A stretch of 49,218 nucleotides of DNA, from NCBI RefSeq assembly GCF_011682145.1, contig NZ_WHJH01000053.1, positions 1-49,218 on the forward strand, given 5' to 3'. Position 1 is the first letter of the stretch; each line of letters starts with the position of its first letter. The stretch is from Massilia mucilaginosa. GTDB taxonomy: Bacteria > Pseudomonadota > Gammaproteobacteria > Burkholderiales > Burkholderiaceae_D. The translations under genes were made by a program, and so were the position numbers. A model generated the notes under the pieces. That model saw only the letters and a program-made list of their open reading frames with translations, did not search any database and had not been told where the DNA came from. Below are positions 42,929 through 49,218 of the stretch, one piece after another.

Positions 42929-43269
42929 CAGGGAAAGGTGGGGCCGGCGAAATTGGCCATTATCCGGGGTTTTTCATTCTCGCTGCCAAATATTCGAATT
43001 CGCACACGCGCAGGAGTGGCGGCCAGCGGCGCCTTGCGATCGGCGACGACGGGGGCGGCATTTTATAAATTGAATAAAGCTTTGTTATAATGATATTGTT
43101 CTGAAGTTCATTATGTGGGGCGACGAATCGTTTCTTTCGGGAGAATGTTAACTTTACATTCTTAATAGTGAAGTCGCACTGTCTCGCGTAAAAAATTGTG
43201 GGCGGCAATGGCGGAAACATGGCTGGCGCCCGGGATCTGGCAATCAACAACATCGCTTAAAGGCTGACT
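42929..43269. other. AT-rich intergenic region before the effector-like gene
   Basis: A 341-base region with no gene. Its right part (43060-43200) is clearly more AT-rich than the rest of the window and holds an extended -10 motif TGTTATAAT (43083-43091). The low GC together with the isolated effector-immunity-like pair that follows is consistent with acquired DNA. Only very short open frames occur. Confidence 0.45.
43083..43091 (+). promoter_or_regulatory. Extended -10 promoter motif (TGTTATAAT)
   Basis: TGnTATAAT is a perfect extended -10 element; the -35 position holds only a weak TTATAA. It lies about 180 bases upstream of the effector-like gene. The same nine bases occur before the M48 protease gene at 44382-44390. 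Confidence 0.5.
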
Positions 43270-43653
43270 ATGGCACTCGATTTGGAAAAATTTGTAAAAC
43301 ATTTGAAGGACAATGCGCTGCCGGGATTCGGAGAGGGAAAGTGCGCCACGCATGTACGCAAAGCGCTGCAGGCAGGCGGCGCCTTCGTGACGCCGAATGT
43401 CGCGTCCGCGAAAAATTATGGCCCGGTCCTGCTTCAAATCGGCTTCCGCGAAATTGAAGTCACGGACCCGGGCAGCTTCCGCTTTATCAAGGGCGACGTG
43501 ATGGTCATGCAGCCATATACCAACGGTAATATCAATGGGCATGTGGCCGGGTATAGCGGAAGCAGATGGATTTCCGATTTCGTTCAAACCGATTTCTGGG
43601 CAGGCCCCGGATACCGCGCAGAAAAGCCGGCCTATGTCGTCTACCGTTATTAA
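43270..43653 (+). CDS. Small NlpC/P60- or CHAP-like cysteine amidase, possible T6SS-type effector
   Basis: A 127-residue protein without a signal peptide. A putative papain-like triad is visible: Cys25 in GKCATHVRKALQAGG at the start of a helix, His91 in NGHVAGYSG, and Asp103 in WISDFVQTD. The layout (Cys on an early helix, GDVMVM, then GHV and a DF... ending YVVYRY) matches compact peptidoglycan amidases, including type VI secretion Tae-type effectors and Rhs toxin tips. It overlaps by 20 bases a gene for a secreted partner, the arrangement of effector and periplasmic immunity genes. No hcp, vgrG or other secretion gene is in the window. The specific family is unassigned. Confidence 0.6.
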   Translation: MALDLEKFVKHLKDNALPGFGEGKCATHVRKALQAGGAFVTPNVASAKNYGPVLLQIGFREIEVTDPGSFRFIKGDVMVMQPYTNGNINGHVAGYSGSRWISDFVQTDFWAGPGYRAEKPAYVVYRY

Positions 43654-44221
43654 GCGCCTGTGCGCGGCCGTGGTTTTTGCGGCATTGAGCGCCGTTGCGG
43701 GCGCCGCTGAGAGCAACCATCCGCCCAAATTCGTGCAGGACCCGATCCTGGGCCTGCGCCTGCCTGTGGCGAACCTGAAACTCGATCCGGTATCCGAAGA
43801 GATCCGTGCCCTGTGCGTCCAGATGGCCGACAACGAGAACTGGACCGCGCGCCAGTGGACCTTCGGCGAAGCAAAGTCTGCCGACGCCACGTATTACCTC
43901 GCGAGCGGCTACTTCAAGCGCTGGCATCCGCAACGCGGCCAGCGCCGCTATTTGCAGCCCGATGACGGCGGCGTGTATCAGGTCGCAGGCGGCAAGTGCA
44001 ATGGCGACCCGGCCCGCGAAACCTTCGCTGTGCGCGATGCCAGGCAAATCCCGCACGAGGTGCTGCAGCAGCTCGCTGCCGATCTGGTCGCGCGGCTGGA
44101 GCGCGCCGCCGGCGGCCCGGAGCGCTTGCGTGCCGAAATCAAGAAGCAGCGTATCGACCTGCACAAGCTCTCGCCGGAACTGCGGGAAGCGTTCAAATCC
44201 TACGCCGCGCCCGTCAAGTAG
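43634..44221 (+). CDS. Secreted hypothetical protein, possible immunity partner
   Basis: A 195-residue protein. The ATG at 43634 lies inside the end of the preceding gene and gives a good signal peptide (IKRLCAAVVFAALSAVAGA). The mature part has two cysteines, one in IRALCVQMAD and one in GGKCNGD, that could form a disulfide, and a charged helical C-terminus (LRAEIKKQRIDLHKLSPELREAFKSY). No family was recognised. Periplasmic location and translational overlap with a peptidoglycan-amidase-like gene suggest an immunity protein. A lipoprotein is unlikely because there is no lipobox. A strong terminator follows, closing a two-gene unit. Confidence 0.55.
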   Translation: MSSTVIKRLCAAVVFAALSAVAGAAESNHPPKFVQDPILGLRLPVANLKLDPVSEEIRALCVQMADNENWTARQWTFGEAKSADATYYLASGYFKRWHPQRGQRRYLQPDDGGVYQVAGGKCNGDPARETFAVRDARQIPHEVLQQLAADLVARLERAAGGPERLRAEIKKQRIDLHKLSPELREAFKSYAAPVK

Positions 44222-44242
44222 TTTGCTTCATGGCCGATGACA

Positions 44243-44280
44243 CGCAACGCCCCGGATAATCTATCCGGGGCGTTGCGCTT
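44243..44280 (+). terminator. Strong Rho-independent terminator after the effector-like pair
   Basis: A perfect 16-base-pair stem (44243-44258 with 44262-44277, 3-base loop) is followed by CTTTT. It begins 22 bases after the stop of the secreted partner gene. Confidence 0.9.
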
Positions 44281-44381
44281 TTCGGAATGCGCATCGCGCA
44301 AGCTGCCAATGCGTTTGTCAATGACGTTATCGGCGAGATCAGTCGCGGTAGCTAGCGGAATGAAATGGATGACCATCAGGC

Positions 44382-44390
44382 TGTTATAAT
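44382..44390 (+). promoter_or_regulatory. Extended -10 promoter of the M48 protease gene
   Basis: TGTTATAAT matches the extended -10 consensus perfectly. It lies about 42 bases before the ATG at 44432, and no good -35 element accompanies it, which is usual for extended -10 promoters. Confidence 0.6.
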
Positions 44391-44431
44391 GGCAATGTTT
44401 TTATACTAATAACCTGATTGAGAGCAGATCC

Positions 44432-45175
44432 ATGAAAACCACTATTCGTATTGCAGCGCTGACCATGTCGATCCTGGCTGCGGGCGCGGCCTCGGCGATC
44501 GACCTCGGCGGCATGCTGGGCGCGGGCAAGGACCTGGCCAAGGCCGCCACCGTCAGCGACAAGGACGTGATCGAAGGCTCGCGCCTGATGATGCGCCAGA
44601 TGGACAAGGAAGAAAAAGTCGCGCCGGCCGGCAGCAAGTACGCCAAGCGCCTGGCGATGCTGACCAAGGGCCTGGAAAATGAAGACGGGCTGAAGCTGAA
44701 CTTCGCGGTCTACCAGTCCGATGACATCAACGCCTTCGCCACGCCGGACGGCAGCATCCGTATTTACGCCGGCCTGATGGACCTGATGAACGACGACGAA
44801 CTGCGCGGCGTGATCGGCCACGAAATCGGCCACACCAAGCTTGGCCACGCGGCCTCGCAGATGAAAAAGGCGCTGTTGCTGTCGGCCGGCACCAAGGCGG
44901 CGGGCGCGAGCGGCAACCAGATCGGCGGCATGGTCGCGGCCAACGAAGAAACCATCAAGGCCTTCGGCAATGCGCAGTTCTCGCAGTCCGATGAAACCTC
45001 GTCGGATGACTATGGCTTCAAGTTCATGCAGAAGCACAAGTACGATGTGCGCGCCATGGAATCGGCCTTCCGCAAGCTGGCCAAAGGCGAGGCCAGCGAA
45101 GGCAGCATGATGGCCAGCCATCCGGGCTCGAACGCGCGCGCCGACCGCATGAAGGCGGCCGCCGACAAGCTGTAA
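44432..45175 (+). CDS. Periplasmic M48 family zinc metalloprotease (LoiP/BepA-like)
   Basis: A 247-residue exported protease. The signal peptide ends near SAIDLG and there is no lipobox cysteine, unlike LoiP. The zinc motif HEIGH is at residues 130-134 in RGVIGHEIGHTKLGHA. A further ligand glutamate is likely in the QSDETSSDDYGFKF segment, the usual M48 position. NAFATPDGSIRIYAGLMDLM is the typical substrate-cleft strand. Family members degrade misfolded outer-membrane proteins under stress. The gene stands alone between two terminator-like structures, just before the str operon. Confidence 0.9.
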   Translation: MKTTIRIAALTMSILAAGAASAIDLGGMLGAGKDLAKAATVSDKDVIEGSRLMMRQMDKEEKVAPAGSKYAKRLAMLTKGLENEDGLKLNFAVYQSDDINAFATPDGSIRIYAGLMDLMNDDELRGVIGHEIGHTKLGHAASQMKKALLLSAGTKAAGASGNQIGGMVAANEETIKAFGNAQFSQSDETSSDDYGFKFMQKHKYDVRAMESAFRKLAKGEASEGSMMASHPGSNARADRMKAAADKL

Positions 45176-45194
45176 CTGTCGGCCCGCCGGCGGG

Positions 45195-45256
45195 GAGACA
45201 CCGGGGTCAGACCCCCAAAAGAAAAACCGGGGTCTGACCCCGGTGCCCGGTGTCTC
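45195..45256. repeat. Inverted repeat of the GGGGTCAGACCCC type
   Basis: GAGACACCGG (45195-45204) pairs with CCGGTGTCTC (45247-45256), and inside them CCGGGGTCAGACCCC faces CCGGGGTCTGACCCCGG. The core GGGGTCAGA is shared with the repeats at 2932-3196. It lies 20 bases after the M48 gene stop and may act as a terminator or mRNA stabiliser. It is an extragenic palindrome of a kind common in this family. Confidence 0.8.
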
Positions 45257-45325
45257 ACCCCCGTCACATCCCCCGTCCCGCATAGCATGATCGCCCCAGA
45301 TTCGCATTGCCAAGCGTTAAACTGT

Positions 45326-45354
45326 TTGACTGCCTGCCACTTCGCGTCTATACT
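45326..45354 (+). promoter_or_regulatory. Sigma-70 promoter of the str operon
   Basis: TTGACT (45326-45331), a 17-base spacer and TATACT (45349-45354) form a near-consensus promoter, each hexamer matching at five of six positions. It would give a ~155-base leader in front of rpsL. Confidence 0.85.
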
Positions 45355-45438
45355 CGCGAGTTCTCGATTTTATTCTGCGCATTGTTTACGCATTCAGCGC
45401 CGCTCCTCGCAGGGCGGCTGTCGGTGCCTCCCCTGCGC

Positions 45439-45481
45439 AGTCCTCGGGACTCCGTTTCAGTCCCCGGACAGTTGGTCCGGG
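45439..45481 (+). promoter_or_regulatory. rpsL leader with two small hairpins
   Basis: In the untranslated leader AGTCC-TCG-GGACT (45439-45451) and CCCGGAC-AGTTG-GTCCGGG (45463-45481) can fold as adjacent stems 35 bases before the rpsL start. They could serve autogenous control or RNA stability. No poly-U run follows, so they are not simple terminators. Confidence 0.5.
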
Positions 45482-45515
45482 TTATTCATGTTGTAATTTT
45501 GTTGGATTTATAACG

Positions 45516-45899
45516 ATGCCAACCATCAATCAACTGATTCGCAATCCACGCGTCGCTCTGACCGTGAAAAGCAAATCGCCGGCGCTGGAAAACAGCCCGC
45601 AAAAACGTGGTGTTTGCACCCGTGTGTACACGACGACCCCAAAGAAGCCAAACTCGGCTCTGCGTAAAGTCGCCAAAGTTCGCCTGACCAACGGTTTCGA
45701 AGTCATTTCGTACATCGGCGGTGAAGGCCACAACCTGCAAGAACACAGTGTCGTGCTGCTGCGCGGCGGTCGTGTAAAAGATTTGCCGGGTGTGCGTTAC
45801 CACATGGTTCGCGGTGCACTGGATACCCAGGGCGTCAAAGACCGTAAGCAAGCTCGTTCGAAATACGGTACGAAGCGCGCTAAAGCAGGCAAGAAGTAA
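45516..45899 (+). CDS. rpsL: 30S ribosomal protein S12
   Basis: A 127-residue ribosomal protein S12, essential for decoding accuracy. Conserved segments include [47 protein letters not shown] and [17 protein letters not shown]. The lysines of TPKKPNS and GRVKDLPG, where streptomycin-resistance changes occur, are the wild-type residues. Codon choice shifts towards T-ending codons, as in other highly expressed genes here. It is the first gene of the str operon, driven by the promoter at 45326-45354. Confidence 0.98.
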   Translation: MPTINQLIRNPRVALTVKSKSPALENSPQKRGVCTRVYTTTPKKPNSALRKVAKVRLTNGFEVISYIGGEGHNLQEHSVVLLRGGRVKDLPGVRYHMVRGALDTQGVKDRKQARSKYGTKRAKAGKK

Positions 45900-46026
45900 T
45901 TTTTCGCCCCGCTTTCACTAGAAGTTTAACGAGTTGAACCGACCGTAACGGTCGAGTAAGTGGATGGCTATGATGGCCTCCGCGAGTGCGCACAGCGCGC
46001 TCAACTGAAGATAGGAAGGAATTGAT

Positions 46027-46497
46027 ATGCCACGTCGTCGTGAAGTACCCAAGCGCGAAATCTTGCCAGATCCAAAGTTCGGTAACCAAGATGTCGCCAA
46101 ATTCGTCAACGTACTGATGCTGTCCGGTAAAAAATCGGTCGCAGAAAACATCATCTACGGTGCATTTGAGCACATCAAGCAAAAGTCCGGCAAAGACCCG
46201 CTCGAAGTGTTTGCAACCGCGATCAACAATGCCAAGCCGATGGTCGAGGTTAAGTCCCGCCGCGTCGGTGGTGCCAACTACCAGGTGCCAGTTGAAGTTC
46301 GTCCGGTTCGTCGTATGGCGCTGTCCATGCGTTGGTTGCGCGAAGCCGCAAACAAGCGCAGCGAAAAATCCATGCCGCAACGCCTCGGTGGCGAATTGAT
46401 GGAAGCCGCTGAAATGCGCGGTGGTGCTATGAAGAAGCGGGACGAAGTTCACCGCATGGCAGAAGCGAACAAAGCGTTCTCGCATTTCCGCTTCTAA
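46027..46497 (+). CDS. rpsG: 30S ribosomal protein S7
   Basis: A 156-residue S7 protein, which nucleates the 30S head by binding 16S r[23 protein letters not shown] at the start and [20 protein letters not shown] inside are diagnostic. A strong ribosome binding site (AGGAAGGA) lies 6 bases before the ATG. The 127-base gap after rpsL contains no further gene. In many bacteria S7 represses its own operon by binding between rpsL and rpsG, and such a site could lie in this gap. Confidence 0.98.
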   Translation: MPRRREVPKREILPDPKFGNQDVAKFVNVLMLSGKKSVAENIIYGAFEHIKQKSGKDPLEVFATAINNAKPMVEVKSRRVGGANYQVPVEVRPVRRMALSMRWLREAANKRSEKSMPQRLGGELMEAAEMRGGAMKKRDEVHRMAEANKAFSHFRF

Positions 46498-46629
46498 TCA
46501 ATTGGCCACATCCCGGTTTGCACGATTGTGCAAGCCCGGGTGCGGCCATGTATCTGTTGTTCGAGGCCGGGCTCATTTTGTTCACAAAATGCCGCTCGGT
46601 TTTGTCCATTAAAAGATTTAGGAATAATT

Positions 46630-48735
46630 ATGGCACGCAAGACCCCCATTGAGCGCTACCGCAATATCGGTATCTCGGCTCACATCGATGCTGGCAAGAC
46701 CACCACGACCGAGCGCGTCCTGTTCTACACGGGCGTGAACCACAAGATCGGCGAAGTGCATGATGGCGCGGCCACCATGGACTGGATGGAGCAAGAGCAG
46801 GAACGCGGTATCACGATTACCTCGGCTGCAACGACCTGCTTCTGGAAAGGGATGGCTAACAATTTCCCTGAGCACCACATCAACATCATCGACACCCCGG
46901 GCCACGTTGACTTCACGATTGAAGTTGAACGCTCGATGCGCGTACTCGACGGTGCTTGCATGGTTTACTGCGCAGTGGGCGGTGTTCAGCCACAGTCGGA
47001 AACCGTATGGCGCCAGGCGAACAAGTACAAGGTGCCACGTCTTGCTTTTGTCAACAAGATGGACCGTACCGGCGCCAACTTCTTCAAGGTCTACGAGCAG
47101 ATGCGTGCTCGCCTGAAAGCGAACCCGATTCCGCTGCAGATTCCTATCGGTGCCGAAGACAACTTCAAAGGCGTCGTCGATCTGGTCAAGATGAAAGCCA
47201 TCTACTGGGACGACGCGTCGCAGGGCATGAAGTTCGACTACCGCGATATTCCTGCTGAGTTGCAAGAGCAGGCTGCCGAGTGGCGTCTGAAGCTCGTCGA
47301 AACCGCTGCTGAAGCGAACGACGAACTGATGAACAAGTACCTGGAAGAAGGCGACCTGTCGGAAGCCGAGATCAAGGCTGCTCTGCGCCAGCGTACCATC
47401 GCCTCGGAAATCGTCCCGATGATGTGCGGCACCGCGTTCAAGAACAAGGGCGTGCAAGCCATGCTCGACGGCGTGATCGAATACCTGCCATCGCCAATCG
47501 ACATCCCGCCAGTCAAGGGTATGGACGAAGACGACCAGCCGACCACCCGTAAAGCGGAAGACGACGAGAAATTCTCGGCGCTGGCATTCAAGATCATGAC
47601 CGACCCATTCGTGGGCCAGCTGATCTTCTTCCGCGTCTACTCGGGCATGATCAAGTCGGGCGACACCGTCTACAATCCGATCAAGAACAAGAAAGAACGT
47701 CTTGGCCGTATTTTGCAGATGCACGCGAATCAGCGCGAAGAAATCAAGGAAGTCCACGCCGGCGACATCGCCGCCGCGGTCGGCCTGAAAGACGCGACCA
47801 CGGGCGAAACCCTGTGCGATCCATCGTCGATCATCACGCTGGAAAAAATGGTCTTCCCTGAGCCGGTGATTCAGCAGGCTGTCGAGCCGAAAACCAAGGC
47901 TGACCAGGAAAAAATGGGCCTGGCGCTGAACCGCCTGGCACAGGAAGATCCTTCGTTCCGCGTGAAAACCGATGAAGAATCGGGCCAGACCATCATCGGT
48001 GGTATGGGCGAGTTGCACCTGGAAATTATCGTTGACCGCATGAAGCGCGAATTCGGCGTTGAAGCGACCGTCGGCAAGCCACAAGTGGCTTACCGCGAAA
48101 CGATCCGCAAGGTGTGCGAAGAATCCGAAGGCAAGTTCGTCAAGCAGTCGGGCGGTCGTGGTCAGTACGGTCACGTTGTCCTGAAGATCGAGCCGCAAGA
48201 AGCCGGTAAAGGTTTCGAATTCGTCGACGCGATCAAGGGCGGTACCGTTCCACGCGAATACATCCCTGCGGTTGAAAAGGGTGTGCGCGGCACGCTGAAC
48301 GCCGGCGTGATGGCTGGTTATCCAGTGGTCGACGTCAAGGTCACGCTGTTCTTCGGTTCGTACCACGATGTGGACTCGAACGAAAACGCGTTCCAGATGG
48401 CCGCTTCGATGGCATTCAAAGATGGCTGCCGTAAAGCATCGCCAGTCATCCTCGAGCCAATGATGGCCGTGGAAGTGGAAACGCCGGAAGACTACGCCGG
48501 TACCGTGATGGGCGATCTGTCGTCCCGCCGCGGTATGGTGCAGGGCATGGACGAGATCCCAGGCGGCGGCGGCAAGATCATCAAAGCCGAAGTGCCACTG
48601 TCCGAAATGTTCGGTTACTCGACCTCGCTGCGTTCCGCAACGCAAGGCCGTGCTACCTACACGATGGAATTCAAGCACTACTCGGAAGCGCCTAAGCACG
48701 TTACCGATGCAATCGTTACTGCTAAAGCCAAGTAA
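46630..48735 (+). CDS. fusA: Elongation factor G
   Basis: A 701-residue translational GTPase that drives ribosome translocation. Start ATG at 46630 with AGGA 6 bases upstream; a longer open frame upstream is not coding. The G1 motif is AHIDAGKTT, the switch II region DTPGHVDF and the NKMD motif [34 protein letters not shown] lies in domain V. Full length for the family. Codon use is that of a highly expressed gene. Confidence 0.98.
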   Translation: MARKTPIERYRNIGISAHIDAGKTTTTERVLFYTGVNHKIGEVHDGAATMDWMEQEQERGITITSAATTCFWKGMANNFPEHHINIIDTPGHVDFTIEVERSMRVLDGACMVYCAVGGVQPQSETVWRQANKYKVPRLAFVNKMDRTGANFFKVYEQMRARLKANPIPLQIPIGAEDNFKGVVDLVKMKAIYWDDASQGMKFDYRDIPAELQEQAAEWRLKLVETAAEANDELMNKYLEEGDLSEAEIKAALRQRTIASEIVPMMCGTAFKNKGVQAMLDGVIEYLPSPIDIPPVKGMDEDDQPTTRKAEDDEKFSALAFKIMTDPFVGQLIFFRVYSGMIKSGDTVYNPIKNKKERLGRILQMHANQREEIKEVHAGDIAAAVGLKDATTGETLCDPSSIITLEKMVFPEPVIQQAVEPKTKADQEKMGLALNRLAQEDPSFRVKTDEESGQTIIGGMGELHLEIIVDRMKREFGVEATVGKPQVAYRETIRKVCEESEGKFVKQSGGRGQYGHVVLKIEPQEAGKGFEFVDAIKGGTVPREYIPAVEKGVRGTLNAGVMAGYPVVDVKVTLFFGSYHDVDSNENAFQMAASMAFKDGCRKASPVILEPMMAVEVETPEDYAGTVMGDLSSRRGMVQGMDEIPGGGGKIIKAEVPLSEMFGYSTSLRSATQGRATYTMEFKHYSEAPKHVTDAIVTAKAK

Positions 48736-48758
48736 TTAAGTTTCGTCCGTTGGGGACC

Positions 48759-48844
48759 AGGGCAGGGCTCATCGCCGCTGCCCTTTCCTCAACGTGATGA
48801 GACGATTGCGGGACAGAGCAGGGTTCATCGCCTTTGCTCTGTCC
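48759..48844 (+). promoter_or_regulatory. Two tandem hairpins between fusA and tuf
   Basis: Hairpin 1 (AGGGCAG 48759-48765 with CTGCCCT 48778-48784) and hairpin 2 (GGACAGAGCA 48811-48820 with TGCTCTGTCC 48835-48844, perfect 10 base pairs) share a repeated loop and flank pattern (CAGGG-T/C-TCATCGCC ... CCTCAAC). They look like a short tandem duplication. They could be processing sites, a partial terminator or stability elements that set tuf levels relative to fusA. Confidence 0.6.
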
Positions 48845-48935
48845 TCAACTGAATAAATTGAATTGCCGGGCGCGCCCATAAGCCGCGCTGGCAACAAACA
48901 AAAATTGTAAAAATAGTCTTTAAAGGAAGATCAAA

Positions 48936-49218
48936 ATGGCAAAAGGTAAATTCGAACGGACCAAGCCGCACGTCAACGTGGGCACCATCGGTCACGTCGA
49001 CCACGGTAAAACCACCCTGACGGCAGCGATCGCAACCGTTCTGTCGAAGAAATTCGGCGGCGAAGCAAAAGCATACGACCAGATCGATGCGGCACCGGAA
49101 GAAAAAGCACGCGGCATCACCATCAACACCGCGCACGTCGAGTACGAAACGGCTAACCGCCACTACGCTCACGTTGACTGCCCAGGCCACGCCGATTACA
49201 TCAAGAACATGATCACCG
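48936..49218 (+). CDS. tuf: Elongation factor Tu (5' part, cut by window end)
   Basis: The first ~94 codons of EF-Tu. The protein begins [20 protein letters not shown], with the GTP-binding GHVDHGKTT motif, the effector region [18 protein letters not shown], and [12 protein letters not shown]. The sequence runs off the window edge with no stop. AAAGGAAGA lies just before the ATG. It is the fourth gene of the str operon and would continue into rpsJ in related genomes. Confidence 0.97.
   Translation, partial: MAKGKFERTKPHVNVGTIGHVDHGKTTLTAAIATVLSKKFGGEAKAYDQIDAAPEEKARGITINTAHVEYETANRHYAHVDCPGHADYIKNMIT

Noticed and set aside
43270-44221. A type II toxin-antitoxin module
   Set aside because: The first protein has a cysteine-protease-like triad and the second a signal peptide, so a cytoplasmic toxin-antitoxin pair does not fit; an effector-immunity pair fits better.

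Overview
The window is a high-GC chromosome segment that looks like a betaproteobacterium of the order Burkholderiales, most likely family Oxalobacteraceae (a Massilia, Duganella or Janthinobacterium relative). The basis is the codon use and GC content, the rpsL-rpsG-fusA-tuf order at the right end, the family types present, and the short GGGGTCAGA-type repeats. No taxonomic search was run. The first ~120 bases are an abnormal poly-C tract, probably a contig-end artefact. No tRNA, rRNA, CRISPR array, prophage or intact insertion sequence was seen.

Layout. 0.5-3.2 kb: secreted multidomain PHP-type protein, then a cluster of short repeats. 3.2-7.5 kb: a TMEM165/GDT1-type cation transporter, and on the other strand a periplasmic M1 aminopeptidase and a serine beta-lactamase-fold hydrolase. 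7.5-11.1 kb: a heme operon (TonB-dependent receptor and HmuS) behind a textbook Fur-box promoter. 11.2-13.7 kb: an HtrA-like protease and a methyltransferase-fold protein with a signal peptide. 14.0-27.1 kb: one long co-directional cluster with two tandem TldD/TldE-type pairs (the TldD members carry twin-arginine signals), then DUF4159, a MoxR ATPase, DUF58, a BatA-like protein, a DUF4175-like protein and a further membrane protein. 27.2-31.7 kb: DUF817 protein, a second TonB-dependent receptor and a spermidine-synthase-like protein. 31.7-39.0 kb: minus-strand operon of a periplasmic adaptor, ABC ATPase, two FtsX-type permeases, an NtrC-family response regulator and its histidine kinase. 39.2-42.9 kb: a membrane-attached MutS-like ATPase, a small membrane protein and a phosphoethanolamine-transferase-like protein. 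43.3-44.2 kb: a small cysteine-amidase-like protein overlapping a secreted partner, resembling an effector-immunity pair. 44.4-45.2 kb: M48 metalloprotease. 45.3-49.2 kb: the str operon, with tuf cut by the window end.

Most notable result. Two intergenic regions 25 kb apart carry the same signature: clustered TGTCCG/CGGACA half-sites a few tens of bases upstream of a sigma-54 type -24/-12 promoter. One (13776-13879) points into the TldD/TldE-MoxR cluster. The other (39030-39135) points into the ABC exporter operon, which encodes an NtrC-family sigma-54 activator and its kinase. The inference is that this two-component system activates its own exporter operon and also the exported-TldD/MoxR cluster, forming one envelope or peptide-handling regulon. 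This link rests on sequence motifs only.

Gene starts were moved from the longest frame where signal peptides, ribosome binding sites or promoter positions favoured an internal start. Membrane, signal and domain statements come from reading the translated sequences, not from database searches.
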